A DNA stretch of 15,000 nt, from positions 23,306,988 to 23,321,987 of the forward strand of contig NC_091570.1 in the NCBI RefSeq assembly GCF_042767895.1, written 5' to 3'. The first letter of the stretch is position 1, and every line of letters starts with the position of its first letter. This document shows, piece after piece, positions 1 through 6,515 of the stretch. The stretch is from Penaeus vannamei. Lineage: Eukaryota; Arthropoda; Malacostraca; Decapoda; Penaeidae. The notes below the pieces were generated by a model. It worked only from the letters and a program-made list of their open reading frames with translations, was not told where the DNA came from and searched no databases. The position numbers were made by a program, and so were the translations under genes.

Positions 1-239
1 TACAAAAACAAATAACAGACATTTATCTTTAAGTAACTGCTAAAAGACTAACAGGTTTTCATAGACAATAAAGTGAAGTGATTTAAACGTGAAATGAACA
101 AACAAATTAATAAAAGAGAAAACCAATTCATAAAACAATCAAATAAACAAACACACAAACCAAATATAATCAGACAAACTAATAGCAAAAAAGCAGAAAC
201 CAACAAAATAAATAAATAAACAAACAGATGCATATTCAA
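1..239. other. A/T-rich non-coding DNA with AAAT/AAAC runs
   Basis: The plus strand is A-rich and dominated by short AAAC and AAAT units, with the cleanest (AAAT)n run near 206-222. The only open frame is on the minus strand and is a low-complexity Leu/Phe/Cys-rich artefact. I see no gene here. Confidence 0.7.
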
Positions 240-246
240 CTGTCGC

Positions 247-255
247 CGCCCACGC
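247..255 (-). promoter_or_regulatory. Single GCGTGGGCG-type (Egr/Zif268 family) site
   Basis: The plus strand reads CGCCCACGC, the exact reverse complement of GCGTGGGCG, the consensus bound by Egr-type three-zinc-finger factors (Stripe in flies). It lies in a short GC-richer island following AT-rich DNA. A 9-bp match can occur by chance, but the same core with CTC after it recurs at 8778-8797. No gene can be assigned to it. Confidence 0.3.
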
Positions 256-329
256 TCTTCCGCTCAACCTCTCGCCGTCGATTACTTCCCGCCCATCAAA
301 CTCTCCTTACCCAACCACACAGGTGTCTT

Positions 330-445
330 GTCGCCAGTCAAGTTTCCTTGTCAAATACAAGTTTCTCGGTCATGTTTTCCTGTCAAATTTCTCTTTCAAC
401 TTTCCTGTCAAGCTTCTCTGTCAAGTTCCCTCCTGTTCTCACAGT
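330..445. repeat. Diverged ~13-bp tandem repeat with GTCA core
   Basis: GTCA or a close variant recurs at 337, 350, 369, 382, 395, 407 and 420, mostly 12-13 bp apart, in a pyrimidine-rich context resembling TTCTCTGTCAAGT. Units have drifted and one interval is 19 bp. It is an old minisatellite. Open frames through it continue into the CT tract downstream and are not believable genes. Confidence 0.6.
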
Positions 446-469
446 TGCCCGCTGTCTCCTCTCCTATCT

Positions 470-578
470 TATTCGTCATTTTTTTCTCTCTCTTCCTCAA
501 CTCATCTCCTCTTCATCTCTCTCTCGTCATTTTTTCTCTCTCTCCCTCCCTTCCTCCCTCTCCCTCTCCCTCCCTCCC

Positions 579-610
<32 letters not shown>

Positions 611-668
611 TCTCTCTCTCATTCTCTCATTCTCCCCCCTCTCTCTCTTTCTTTCTCACTCTCCTCTG
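470..668. repeat. Pyrimidine tract with (TC)n and (CA)n
   Basis: An almost pure plus-strand pyrimidine tract contains CCCT units, (TC)n at about 579-600, (CA)5 at 600-610 and (TC)n again at 611-620. It has no stop codons in several frames, which explains the overlapping Ser/Leu/Pro-rich open frames there. Confidence 0.9.
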
Positions 669-775
669 TATGTGTTAAAAAAGAAAAAAAAGGGGGAAAA
701 CCTTTCATCTTATTCCCTAACTCCCAAGTCATGCTGTAAGCAAACCCGTGAAATCAGGCTCTGCATCAACTGGAA

Positions 776-1009
776 TGATGTCATCGCACCGATCTAATCC
801 ATGACGTCACCAACATGAACCAACACCCGCATGACGTCACCACACCATATCAACAAACCAGTGACATCTCACACCAAAGCCTATGACATTATGCCAAACC
901 AACTCCCCTATGAAGTCATCATGCCGAACCAACTCCCCTATGACGTCATCATACCAAACCAACACCCCTATGACGTCACCCATGTCTGAAGGGCCCTACG
1001 ATGACACAG
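776..1009. promoter_or_regulatory. 30-bp tandem array of TGACGTCA (CRE-like) sites
   Basis: Perfect TGACGTCA palindromes lie at 802, 832, 941 and 971. One-mismatch copies are TGATGTCA at 776 and TGAAGTCA at 911, and decayed copies start at 862, 884 and 1002. Start-to-start spacings are 26, 30, 30, 22, 27, 30, 30 and 31 bp. The unit is about TGACGTCA followed by YCATRCCRAACCAACWCCCCTA. TGACGTCA is the consensus cAMP response element bound by CREB/ATF bZIP dimers. The octamer is better conserved than the rest of most units, but the array could equally be a minisatellite whose unit contains the octamer by chance. The frame starting at 883 reads three 10-residue repeats here but is closed by TGA at 862. 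Confidence 0.75.
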
Positions 1010-1019
1010 CGTCGACGAC

Positions 1020-1127
1020 CCTCCTGTTCTTACCCCTCCTCTCCCTCCATCCTTCCCAGCTCCCCCCCCCCTCTATCCATCCCTCCTGCCCCCACCCGCC
1101 ATCCTTCCTAGCCCCCTAACCCCTCCT
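1020..1127. repeat. C-rich pyrimidine tract
   Basis: The plus strand is a run of CCCTCC, CCATCC and an uninterrupted C run near 1060-1071. It links the 30-bp array to the unique region. On the minus strand it is G-rich and could form G-quadruplexes. Confidence 0.8.
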
Positions 1128-1384
1128 AGACGGCCAGCAATTACCCGTCTTTCAACGCCGAAGAATTTTCCATAAATAGCCCCCAAAAAGGAGAGGAAGG
1201 AAAGGTGGGGAAAGCTAAGTCCACATTTCAGTTTCGAACAATTTTATGAAATATATCTACGTACCTTGACGCATACGGCACGGAATATATTACAACTAAA
1301 TGCACAAAAAAGAAAACGAAAAGAAAAGAAAAAAAAGCGAAATCTCATCCACTTCACACTACGAAAACCATCCAGCTACAAAAA
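1128..1384. other. Unique AT-rich stretch with TATA-like and Inr-like sites
   Basis: A 6-bp inverted repeat (AGACGG at 1128-1133, CCGTCT at 1145-1150) is followed by CATAAATAG at 1171-1179, a TATA-like sequence. TCAGTT at 1228-1233 matches the arthropod initiator TCAKTY, but it lies about 58 bp from the TATA-like site, twice the usual distance, so they do not form a standard core promoter. The rest is A-rich with AAAAG runs. There is no gene signal in this segment itself. Confidence 0.3.
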
Positions 1385-1573
1385 ATGCTACACAAATTCC
1401 AAAATAAAAGAAAAAAGAACGTAAAACCAAATAAAACAATAATCCACGCCCCCCCCCCAGGAGATGGACCAACATCGATAGACATTAGACTCAAACGAAT
1501 CGATCGACGGGGCCTTCAAATAGGCTATGAAGGCCTACTTGCCAGGGGACGAGTCACGAGCCTAATCAGCTGA
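1385..1573 (+). other. Candidate 62-codon small ORF, unrecognised
   Basis: The ATG is preceded by ACAAAAA, which fits the A-rich context preferred around arthropod start codons. The predicted product is basic at its N-terminus (FQNKRKKNVKPNK), has a C-run-encoded HAPPPGDGP segment, and ends with a mixed-composition tail containing SIDIRLKRIDRRG and LLARGRVTSLIS. It is one of few open frames here not built from a simple repeat. A 62-codon frame is still expected by chance at this scale. Within it, GGCCTTCA (1511-1518) and TGAAGGCC (1528-1535) form a perfect 8-bp inverted repeat with a 9-nt loop. I do not recognise a family. Confidence 0.15.
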
Positions 1574-1589
1574 TGCCATTGGACACTCG

Positions 1590-1985
1590 AGAGACCAAGA
1601 CCCTATCCCTTGAGAGAGGTAGAGGGAGAAGAAGTAGGGAGAAGAGGGAGGGGAAAGGAGAAGGTGAGGAAAGGGAGGGGAAAGGAGAAGGTGAGGAAAG
1701 GCAGGGGAAAGGAGAAGAGGGAGGAGAAGGTGAGGAAAGGGAGGGGAAGGTAAGGAAAGGGAGGGGAAAGGAGAAGAGAGAGAAGGTGAGGAAAGGGAGG
1801 GGAAAGGAGAAGAGGGGGAGAAGGTGAGGAAAGGGAGGGGAAAGGAGAAGATGAAGGGGCAGGTGAGGAAAGGGAGGGGAAAGGAGAAGAGGGAGAATGT
1901 GAGGAGAGGGAGAAGGTGAGAAGAGGGAGAAGAGAGAAAATGGAGGGGTAAGGGGAAAGGGAGGAAGAAAGGGGAGAGACAAATA
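1590..1985. repeat. Purine minisatellite, units of about 27-39 bp
   Basis: The repeated block is GGGAGGGGAAAGGAGAA followed by a variable GAG-rich insert and GGTGAGGAAA. About eight units run from about 1666 to 1900, in lengths near 27, 27, 39, 20, 36, 38, 39 and 36 bp. The tract is almost pure purine, so it is prone to triplex (H-DNA) formation. Open frames on both strands across it are translations of the unit. Confidence 0.9.
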
Positions 1986-2062
1986 AAGAAAAAATATGTA
2001 GATAAAGTGACAGAAATAATTTTAAAAACAATGAAGTAGATAGACGAAATAATAATATTTAG

Positions 2063-2170
2063 AATCATCATCATCATCATCATTATCATAATAATAATAA
2101 CATCAACAACATTAAGACTATGACTCACAATGATGATGATGATGATATCAATAATAATAATAATAATAGT
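2063..2170. repeat. (TCA)n, (ATA)n, (TGA)n, (ATA)n trinucleotide cluster
   Basis: (TCA)n spans about 2065-2082, (ATA)n 2088-2100, (TGA)n 2131-2146 and (ATA)n 2149-2168. The first TCA and the later TGA arrays are inverted relative to each other, giving roughly 18-bp complementary arms separated by about 48 bp. Confidence 0.95.
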
Positions 2171-2204
2171 AATACTGAGATTAAGAAAATGAGAAATCTA
2201 TGAG

Positions 2205-2260
2205 GGCAGAGAGAGCAGGAGTAGGAGGAAGTGGAGAGGGGAAATTCCCATGAGGTTTAT
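2205..2260. repeat. Short purine tract
   Basis: GAGAG and GGAG units with a GTGGAGAGGGG end. It is a minor purine block preceding the pyrimidine minisatellite. Confidence 0.7.
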
Positions 2261-2284
2261 CCACCCCATCAAAAACCCTCGCGC

Positions 2285-2525
2285 AATGATTCCTCCTTCC
2301 ACCCCCACTCCCCTCCCTTCCCCTGACCCCACCACTCCCCTCCCCTCTCTTTACCCCACAACTTGATTCCCTTCCCCCTCACCCCACAACTAGCCTTCCC
2401 TCCCTTCACCCCGCTATCCCCTCCCTTCCCCTCACCCCACCACTCTTCTCCCTCTCCCCCTAACGCTGCAACTCCTCCCTTCCCCTCCCCTCCCCCTACA
2501 ATCCCCTCCCTTCCCTCATACCAGA
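2285..2525. repeat. Pyrimidine minisatellite with CACCCCACMACT motif
   Basis: CCCCTCCCTTCCCCTCACC is followed repeatedly by CCACMACT, GCTAT or a similar end, with a period near 27-30 bp over about eight units. The minus strand is G-rich and yields a Gly/Glu/Lys/Trp-rich pseudo-protein in one frame. That frame extends 271 codons only because neighbouring tracts also lack stops. Confidence 0.85.
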
Positions 2526-2527
2526 CC

Positions 2528-2645
2528 CGCGGGGAGGATGGGTTGAGGAACGGGGGAGGGGGGGAAGGGGAGAAGGGGAAGAGAGGGAAGGGGAAGGGAG
2601 GGAGGTGAAAGGGGGAAGAGGAAGGGGAAGGGAGGGGAAGGCGTC
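2528..2645 (+). repeat. G-rich purine tract with strong G-quadruplex motif
   Basis: At 2552-2578 the order is G5, A, G7, AA, G4, AGAA, G4, which satisfies the intramolecular G-quadruplex pattern with very short loops. The rest is GGGAAGG and GGAGG units. Confidence 0.85.
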
Positions 2646-2736
2646 TTGGGTGCGGAGATGAGGTCCACCCATCCTGGACTCTCGTGCTCGCGTCATCGAC
2701 TAAAATCACTGCAAATGTACCGTACGACCTAAGGCT
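2646..2736 (-). other. Unique island, open on the minus strand, unrecognised
   Basis: About 90 bp of balanced composition is embedded between purine tracts. On the minus strand one frame reads SYGTFAVILVDD, then ASTRVQDGWTSSPHPRR, which looks more like ordinary protein than the surrounding repeats. The frame has no start or end of its own: it runs into repeat-encoded residues on both sides. It may be a decayed exon or transposon fragment, or chance. I cannot name a family. Confidence 0.2.
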
Positions 2737-3140
2737 AGGAGGGGGGAGGAAAGGGAGGGAAGAGGAGGGAGGTGGAGGGAAAGGAAGGGAATGGGGGGGA
2801 GGTGGAGGGATGGGAGGGAGAAAGGAGGTTTGGAGGGGGAGGGAGAGAGGAGGGAGGGGGATGGAAGGAAAAGAAGGGGAGAGGAGGTAGGGTGGGGAGG
2901 CGTGGGGAGATAAAGGAAGAGGGAGATAGGAGGATAGGAGGTGAGGAGGGGGGAGAGGAGGTGGATAAAACGAGGGGGGAGAAGGTTTGGAAGTAGAGGA
3001 AAACGGCAGGGAGGGGAGAAGGTGGAGGGAAAGGGAGAGGAGGGAAGGGGGGGAGAGAGCAGAAGGGAGGAAGAGGGGAGGCAAAGATAGGAGAAGGTCG
3101 AGTGAAGACAGTGGAGAAAAGGAGGAGAGGAATCGGAAGG
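2737..3140. repeat. Purine tract, GGGAGG / GGAGGTGGAGG units
   Basis: About 400 bp of nearly pure plus-strand purine contains irregular GGGAGG, GGAGGTGGAGGG and GAGATAGGAGGATAGGAGG units. Further runs of three or more G occur around 2889-2909. There is no gene, and the open frames are stop-free repeat. Confidence 0.9.
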
Positions 3141-3175
3141 GATGGTTGCAAGTCGAACGTTACAGATAGGGTTGC

Positions 3176-3359
3176 GTGTCGGTCTTTCTCTTGCCTGTCG
3201 CTCCCTCGCGCTCTCTCTCCCCCTCTTCTTCTCCCTTCCTCTCCCCTATCTCCTCTTCTTTGTTTTTCCTCTCTCGTACGTGTCTGTCTTTCTCTTGTCC
3301 GTCGCTCCCTCGCGCTCTCTCTCCCCTACCTCCTCTCCTTTGCTTTTCCTCTCTCGTAC
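3176..3359. repeat. Two-copy tandem duplication (104 and 80 bp)
   Basis: Copy one spans 3176-3279 and copy two 3280-3359. Both begin GTGTCNGTCTTTCTCTTG, contain GTCGCTCCCTCGCGCTCTCT, and end CTCTCTCGTAC. Copy two lacks about 24 bp of CCTCTT-type pyrimidine sequence from the middle. Copies are otherwise highly similar, indicating a fairly recent duplication. Confidence 0.9.
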
Positions 3360-3404
3360 AAGCTAACCCGAGCCCTGGATTCCTGCATCAACGGAGCTTT
3401 CCTG

Positions 3405-3745
3405 GCCCTTTCTCATCCGTTTACAGGTCATTTCTCTTGCGAGTACATGTCTTTTTGTGGGGGTTAGCAGGTCCGTTTTTTAGGGGGCTACAGTCCATTT
3501 TTTCATAAGTTTACAGGTCTCTCTTTGGGGGGGGGGGGGCTTAAAGGTTCTTGCTTTTAGTTTTACAGGTCCCTTCTTTTGCGTTTAGAGGTCCTTGCTC
3601 TTGTATTTACAGGCCCTTCCTTTTGCGTTTACAGGTCCCTTCTTTTGGGTTTACGGATATTTGCATTCAGGGTTTGCAGGCCTCTTCACTCGGGGCCATA
3701 TCATGGTCCTACGCTCAGGGGCCGAGTCATTGGGTCTACAGGGCA
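3405..3745 (+). repeat. 22-bp minisatellite, unit like CCTTCTTTTGCGTTTACAGGTC
   Basis: The ACAGGT position recurs at 3423, 3445, 3467, 3490, 3513, 3543, 3565, 3587, 3609, 3631, 3653 and 3676. Spacing is 22 bp, with three steps of 23 and one of 30. The 30-bp unit carries a run of 13 G (3527-3539). Units have diverged (ACATGT, GCAGGT, AGAGGT, ACGGAT), and weaker copies continue to about 3745. Each intact unit is a pyrimidine run followed by TTTACAG/GT, which resembles a metazoan 3' splice site. Three units make 66 bp, so open frames cross it, but no conserved protein is evident. Confidence 0.85.
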
Positions 3746-3759
3746 CTCCCAATGCGCTT

Positions 3760-3975
3760 CCTTCTCTCTCGGATCTATTGGTCTTCTTCATTCTCTTCTT
3801 TCTCTTCTTGATTTTGCACGACTACCCTTTCCTACCTCTCCCCTTCCTCAATCCTCGTCTCCTCCTCCTCCTCTTTCTGATTCTCTTCCCCCTCTCCCGC
3901 CCTTCCCATATTTCCTCTTCCTCCTCCCTTACTCCACTACTCTTCCCTCTACCCCCCTCCTCCCCCTTCCCCGAC
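3760..3975. repeat. Pyrimidine tract, CTTC / CCTCCTC units
   Basis: A plus-strand pyrimidine block with CTTCTTC, CCTCCTCC and CCCTTCC units. It has no gene, and stop-poor frames cross it on both strands. Confidence 0.85.
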
Positions 3976-4085
3976 CGCCATAAATTCACGCAGAACCAAT
4001 AACGCGTTTTGCAGCGTTCAAGTCGGCTGCTTGATGCCTCTGAATATCGATTCGCGATCTTCGCAGCACTGCTATGCATCTCCAA
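3976..4085. other. Unique island with CCAAT, no gene recognised
   Basis: About 110 bp of balanced sequence contains CCAAT (about 3996-4000), a TTTTGCAG acceptor-like site near 4007-4014, and the dyad-rich stretch TATCGATTCGCGATCTTCG. Short frames are open on both strands (plus: LLDASEYRFAIFAALLC) but extend only into pyrimidine repeat. No assignment is possible. Confidence 0.3.
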
Positions 4086-4310
4086 TCTCCCTATCTCTAT
4101 CCTTTTACATTTCTTTTCTCCTCTGTCTCTCTTTCTCCCTTCCTGCCTCCTCCCTCCCTCTCCATCCCTCCTCCCCCCCTCTCTCTCTATCTCTCTTTCT
4201 CACTCTCCTAATTTTTTTTTCACATTTTTCTCCCTCTCTCCCACTCTCTCTTCCTACCGATAATGTTCGGTTGCTCTCCGTCTCCCTCCCTCCCTCCCTC
4301 ATCACGCCCC
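4086..4310. repeat. Pyrimidine tract, TCTC / CCCT units
   Basis: CTCTCTTTCTCCC, (CCCT)n and (CT)n units form a block almost without purines, with one T run at about 4212-4219 and (CCCT)n near 4281-4300. Confidence 0.85.
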
Positions 4311-4498
<188 letters not shown>

Positions 4499-4555
4499 GA
4501 GGGGGACAGGGGGAAGGGAGGGGAACAGAGGTTGAGAGGAGTGCCAAAAAATATC

Positions 4556-4829
4556 CTCTTCTCTCCACCCCCCTCTTCCTTTCCTGTTTCTCTTCTTTCT
4601 CTTCTCTATTTCTTCCTTCCTTCCCCTCTCTCTCTTATTGCATCGCCTTACTCAATTCCCTGCTCTCTCTTATCCCATCGCCTTCCTTCCTTCTTTCCTT
4701 ATTCACCTACTTCCTTCTTTCCTCTCTCCTCTGCGTTCATTTTTTTCTTTCCAGTTCTCCTCTTCCGCCACTCTTTCTCTTCCCTTTTCCTATTCCCTAT
4801 CATCATCCCTCTCTCTATTCATTCCATTC
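4556..4829. repeat. Pyrimidine block, CTTC / TCTCTT units
   Basis: About 270 bp of plus-strand pyrimidine with CTTCCTTCCTTC and TTTCTCTTC units and a few ATTCA interruptions. It is the left arm of a pyrimidine/purine mirror arrangement with the block starting at 4887. Confidence 0.85.
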
Positions 4830-4886
4830 GCCGAAGACTACTGGTATAATGGCAAGTTTCAAAGCGTCGGTCCTCGAGCGATAAAA
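4830..4886. other. 57-bp unique spacer between Y and R blocks
   Basis: A short unique segment includes TACTGGTATAATGGC and TCCTCGAGCG. It is bounded by CCATTCG (4824-4830) and CGAATGG (4887-4893), which are inverted relative to each other. The plus frame reads EDYWYNGKFQSVGPRAIKR, but the surrounding repeats supply everything else in that frame. Confidence 0.5.
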
Positions 4887-5290
4887 CGAATGGGGAGAGG
4901 GGAGCGGGAGGCAGGGAGGAGGAAAGGGAAGGAGGGAGAAAGGGAGCAGGAAGAAAGGGAAGGAGGGAGAAAGGGAGGGAGGGAGGGAGGGAGGGAGGGA
5001 GGGAGGGAGGGAGGAGGGAGGGAGGAAGAAAGGAAAGGAAGGAGGAAGAAAGGGAGGAGCAAGAAAGGGAAGGAGGGAGGAAGGAAGGGAGGAGCAAGAA
5101 AGGGAAGGAGGAAGGGGGAAGAAAGAAAGGAAGGGGAGGAATAGAGGGAGGGAGGAAGAGAGGGAAGGGGGAGGGAGGAAGAAAGGGAAGGGGGAGGGAG
5201 GGAGGGAGGAAAGGAGGAGAGGAAGAGGAATATAAAACTTGGAGAGGGGGGAGGGGGAGATGAAAAGGGGTGAAGGGGAGGCGGGAGGGA
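4887..5290. repeat. Purine block with (GGGA)n and 24-35 bp higher-order units
   Basis: (GGGA)n spans about 4972-5013. Around it are larger units: GGAGCAAGAAAGGGAAGGAGG at 5056 and 5091 (35 bp apart), and a roughly 24-bp GGAAGARAGGGAAGGGGG unit around 5151-5203. The block is almost pure purine on the plus strand. Confidence 0.9.
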
Positions 5291-5379
5291 GGTAGGGAGG
5301 GATAGAAAAAAGAAAGAACGGAACCAAGGAGAACCAGGAAGAAGAAAGAAGATTATGGATCATACTAAAGACAGAATGA

Positions 5380-5500
5380 TATAGAGAGACACACAGAGAG
5401 ATAAATAAACAGATAGCCAGACACAGATGCAGATATATAGATAGAGCTAGATAGAGACAGACACACAAACAGACAAGAAAAGACAGAAAGAGAGAAACAA
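5380..5500. repeat. Degenerate GATA / GACA repeat
   Basis: Short units GATA, GACA and CAGA are intermixed (for example AGATATATAGATAGAGCTAGATAGAGACAGACACAC in pieces). It is a compound tetranucleotide array with heavy interruption. Confidence 0.75.
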
Positions 5501-5599
5501 TAAAAACCACCACCACCTTCGCAAGTGTACCTCACAAATACAACACTAACAACAAACACAGAGAGAAGTAAGGGAGATAAGAACCGAAACCCACAATAC
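5501..5599. other. Short A/C-rich spacer, no gene
   Basis: Mixed sequence with (CCA)4 near 5507-5518 and AACAACAAACAC units. Nothing gene-like is visible. Confidence 0.5.
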
Positions 5600-6062
5600 G
5601 TGTAGAGGGGGGAGGGGGAGGGGAGGGGGAGCAAGGGAAGGAGAGGGAGGGAACCGCCAAAGGGATAAAACAGAGAACGGAGAAAGGAGACATAGAAGGA
5701 GGGAATCAGAAGGAGGGTTTAAGGATTTAGGGAGGGGAGAGCTAGGGAGGGAAGGGTAGGGAAGGGGAGAGGAGGGGAGTAAGAAGTGGAGAGATGTAAG
5801 GAAGGAAGGAGACAGAAAGAGAGAGAAGGGGGGAGGAGAGAGAGAGAGGGAAAGAGAGAAAAAAACAAGACAGAAACGAAAACGAGTGAATATGAAAAAG
5901 GGAAAGCAGGAAAGAGAAGAAGGGAAAGGGGAGAGAGAGAGGGAAAGTAGAAAAGAAAGAAAGAGGAAAAGAGAGAAAGAGGAAAAGAGAGAAAGAGCGA
6001 AAGAGAGAAAGAAGGAAAGAGAGAAAAAGAGAAAGAGGAAAAGAGAAACGAGATGCAGAAAA
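5600..6062. repeat. Purine block, including a 16-bp GAGAAAGAGGAAAAGA repeat
   Basis: The first half is GGGAGG / GGGGAG purine sequence. From about 5950 to 6050 a roughly 16-bp unit GAGAAAGAGGAAAAGA recurs with small changes. The plus frame yields an Arg/Lys/Glu-rich pseudo-protein with no other features. Confidence 0.85.
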
Positions 6063-6160
6063 AGAGGGAGACGGGGAAGCGAGCGAGGGCAAGATAGGTC
6101 GCGACGGAAGAAGCGCAATTTATATACAGTCGTTTGCCGGGTCACGAGACTGGATCCTAA
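6063..6160. other. Unique spacer with TTTATATAC
   Basis: About 100 bp of balanced sequence separates a purine block (left) from a pyrimidine block (right). TTTATATAC at about 6118-6126 is TATA-like. There is no initiator at the expected distance and no believable ORF. Confidence 0.35.
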
Positions 6161-6515
6161 GACCCCTCCCCTCCCTACCCTTCCCCCTCTCTCTCCTCTC
6201 TTTTATCCTCCTCCTCTCCTTTCCTACTTTCTTCTCTCCTTCTTCCCCTTATTCTCTCTTCTCCCCCTCCCTCCCTCCTCTCCTTTCCTACCTTCTATTC
6301 CCCTTCTTCCCCTTATTCTCCCTTCTCCGCTTCCCTCTTCCTCTTTTTCCCTACCTTCTCTTTTCCTTCTTCCCCTTATTCTCTACTATCCTTCTTCTCA
6401 TCTCCCCTCTACCCATCTCTCCCCGTTCCTTCATTCTACCCTCTCTCCTTTCCTACCTTCTCCCTCCTCCCTCCTTCGCTCCTCCCCTCTTCTCCCTCCT
6501 TTATTCTACTTCGTC
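6161..6515. repeat. Pyrimidine block with 63-64 bp higher-order repeat
   Basis: TTCCCCTTATTCTC occurs at 6243, 6307 and 6370, and CCTAC at 6223, 6287 and 6350, giving three consecutive copies of a 63-64 bp unit. A further CCTACCTTCTCCC lies at about 6452. The background is CTTC / CCTCC pyrimidine. Confidence 0.85.

Noticed and set aside
883..1119. 78-codon frame containing 10-residue repeats (QTNSPM-type) over the CRE array
   Set aside because: The repeat is simply the 30-bp DNA unit read in frame. The frame is closed by TGA one unit upstream and continues into C-rich repeat. A DNA-level explanation is simpler.
1228..1233. TCAGTT initiator as a true start site with CATAAATAG
   Set aside because: It lies about 58 bp from the TATA-like site rather than about 30, and there is no downstream promoter element at +28. 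Kept only as a weak hint.
2269..3084. 271-codon minus-strand open frame
   Set aside because: It is a translation of purine/pyrimidine minisatellites (Pro/Ser/Leu then Gly/Glu/Lys/Trp), with only about 30 non-repeat residues at 2646-2736. No domain, and stop-free by composition.
4815..5516. 233-codon minus-strand open frame rich in Leu/Pro/Ser
   Set aside because: It is a translation of GGGA and GATA repeats. The apparent signal peptide is a GACA/GATA array.
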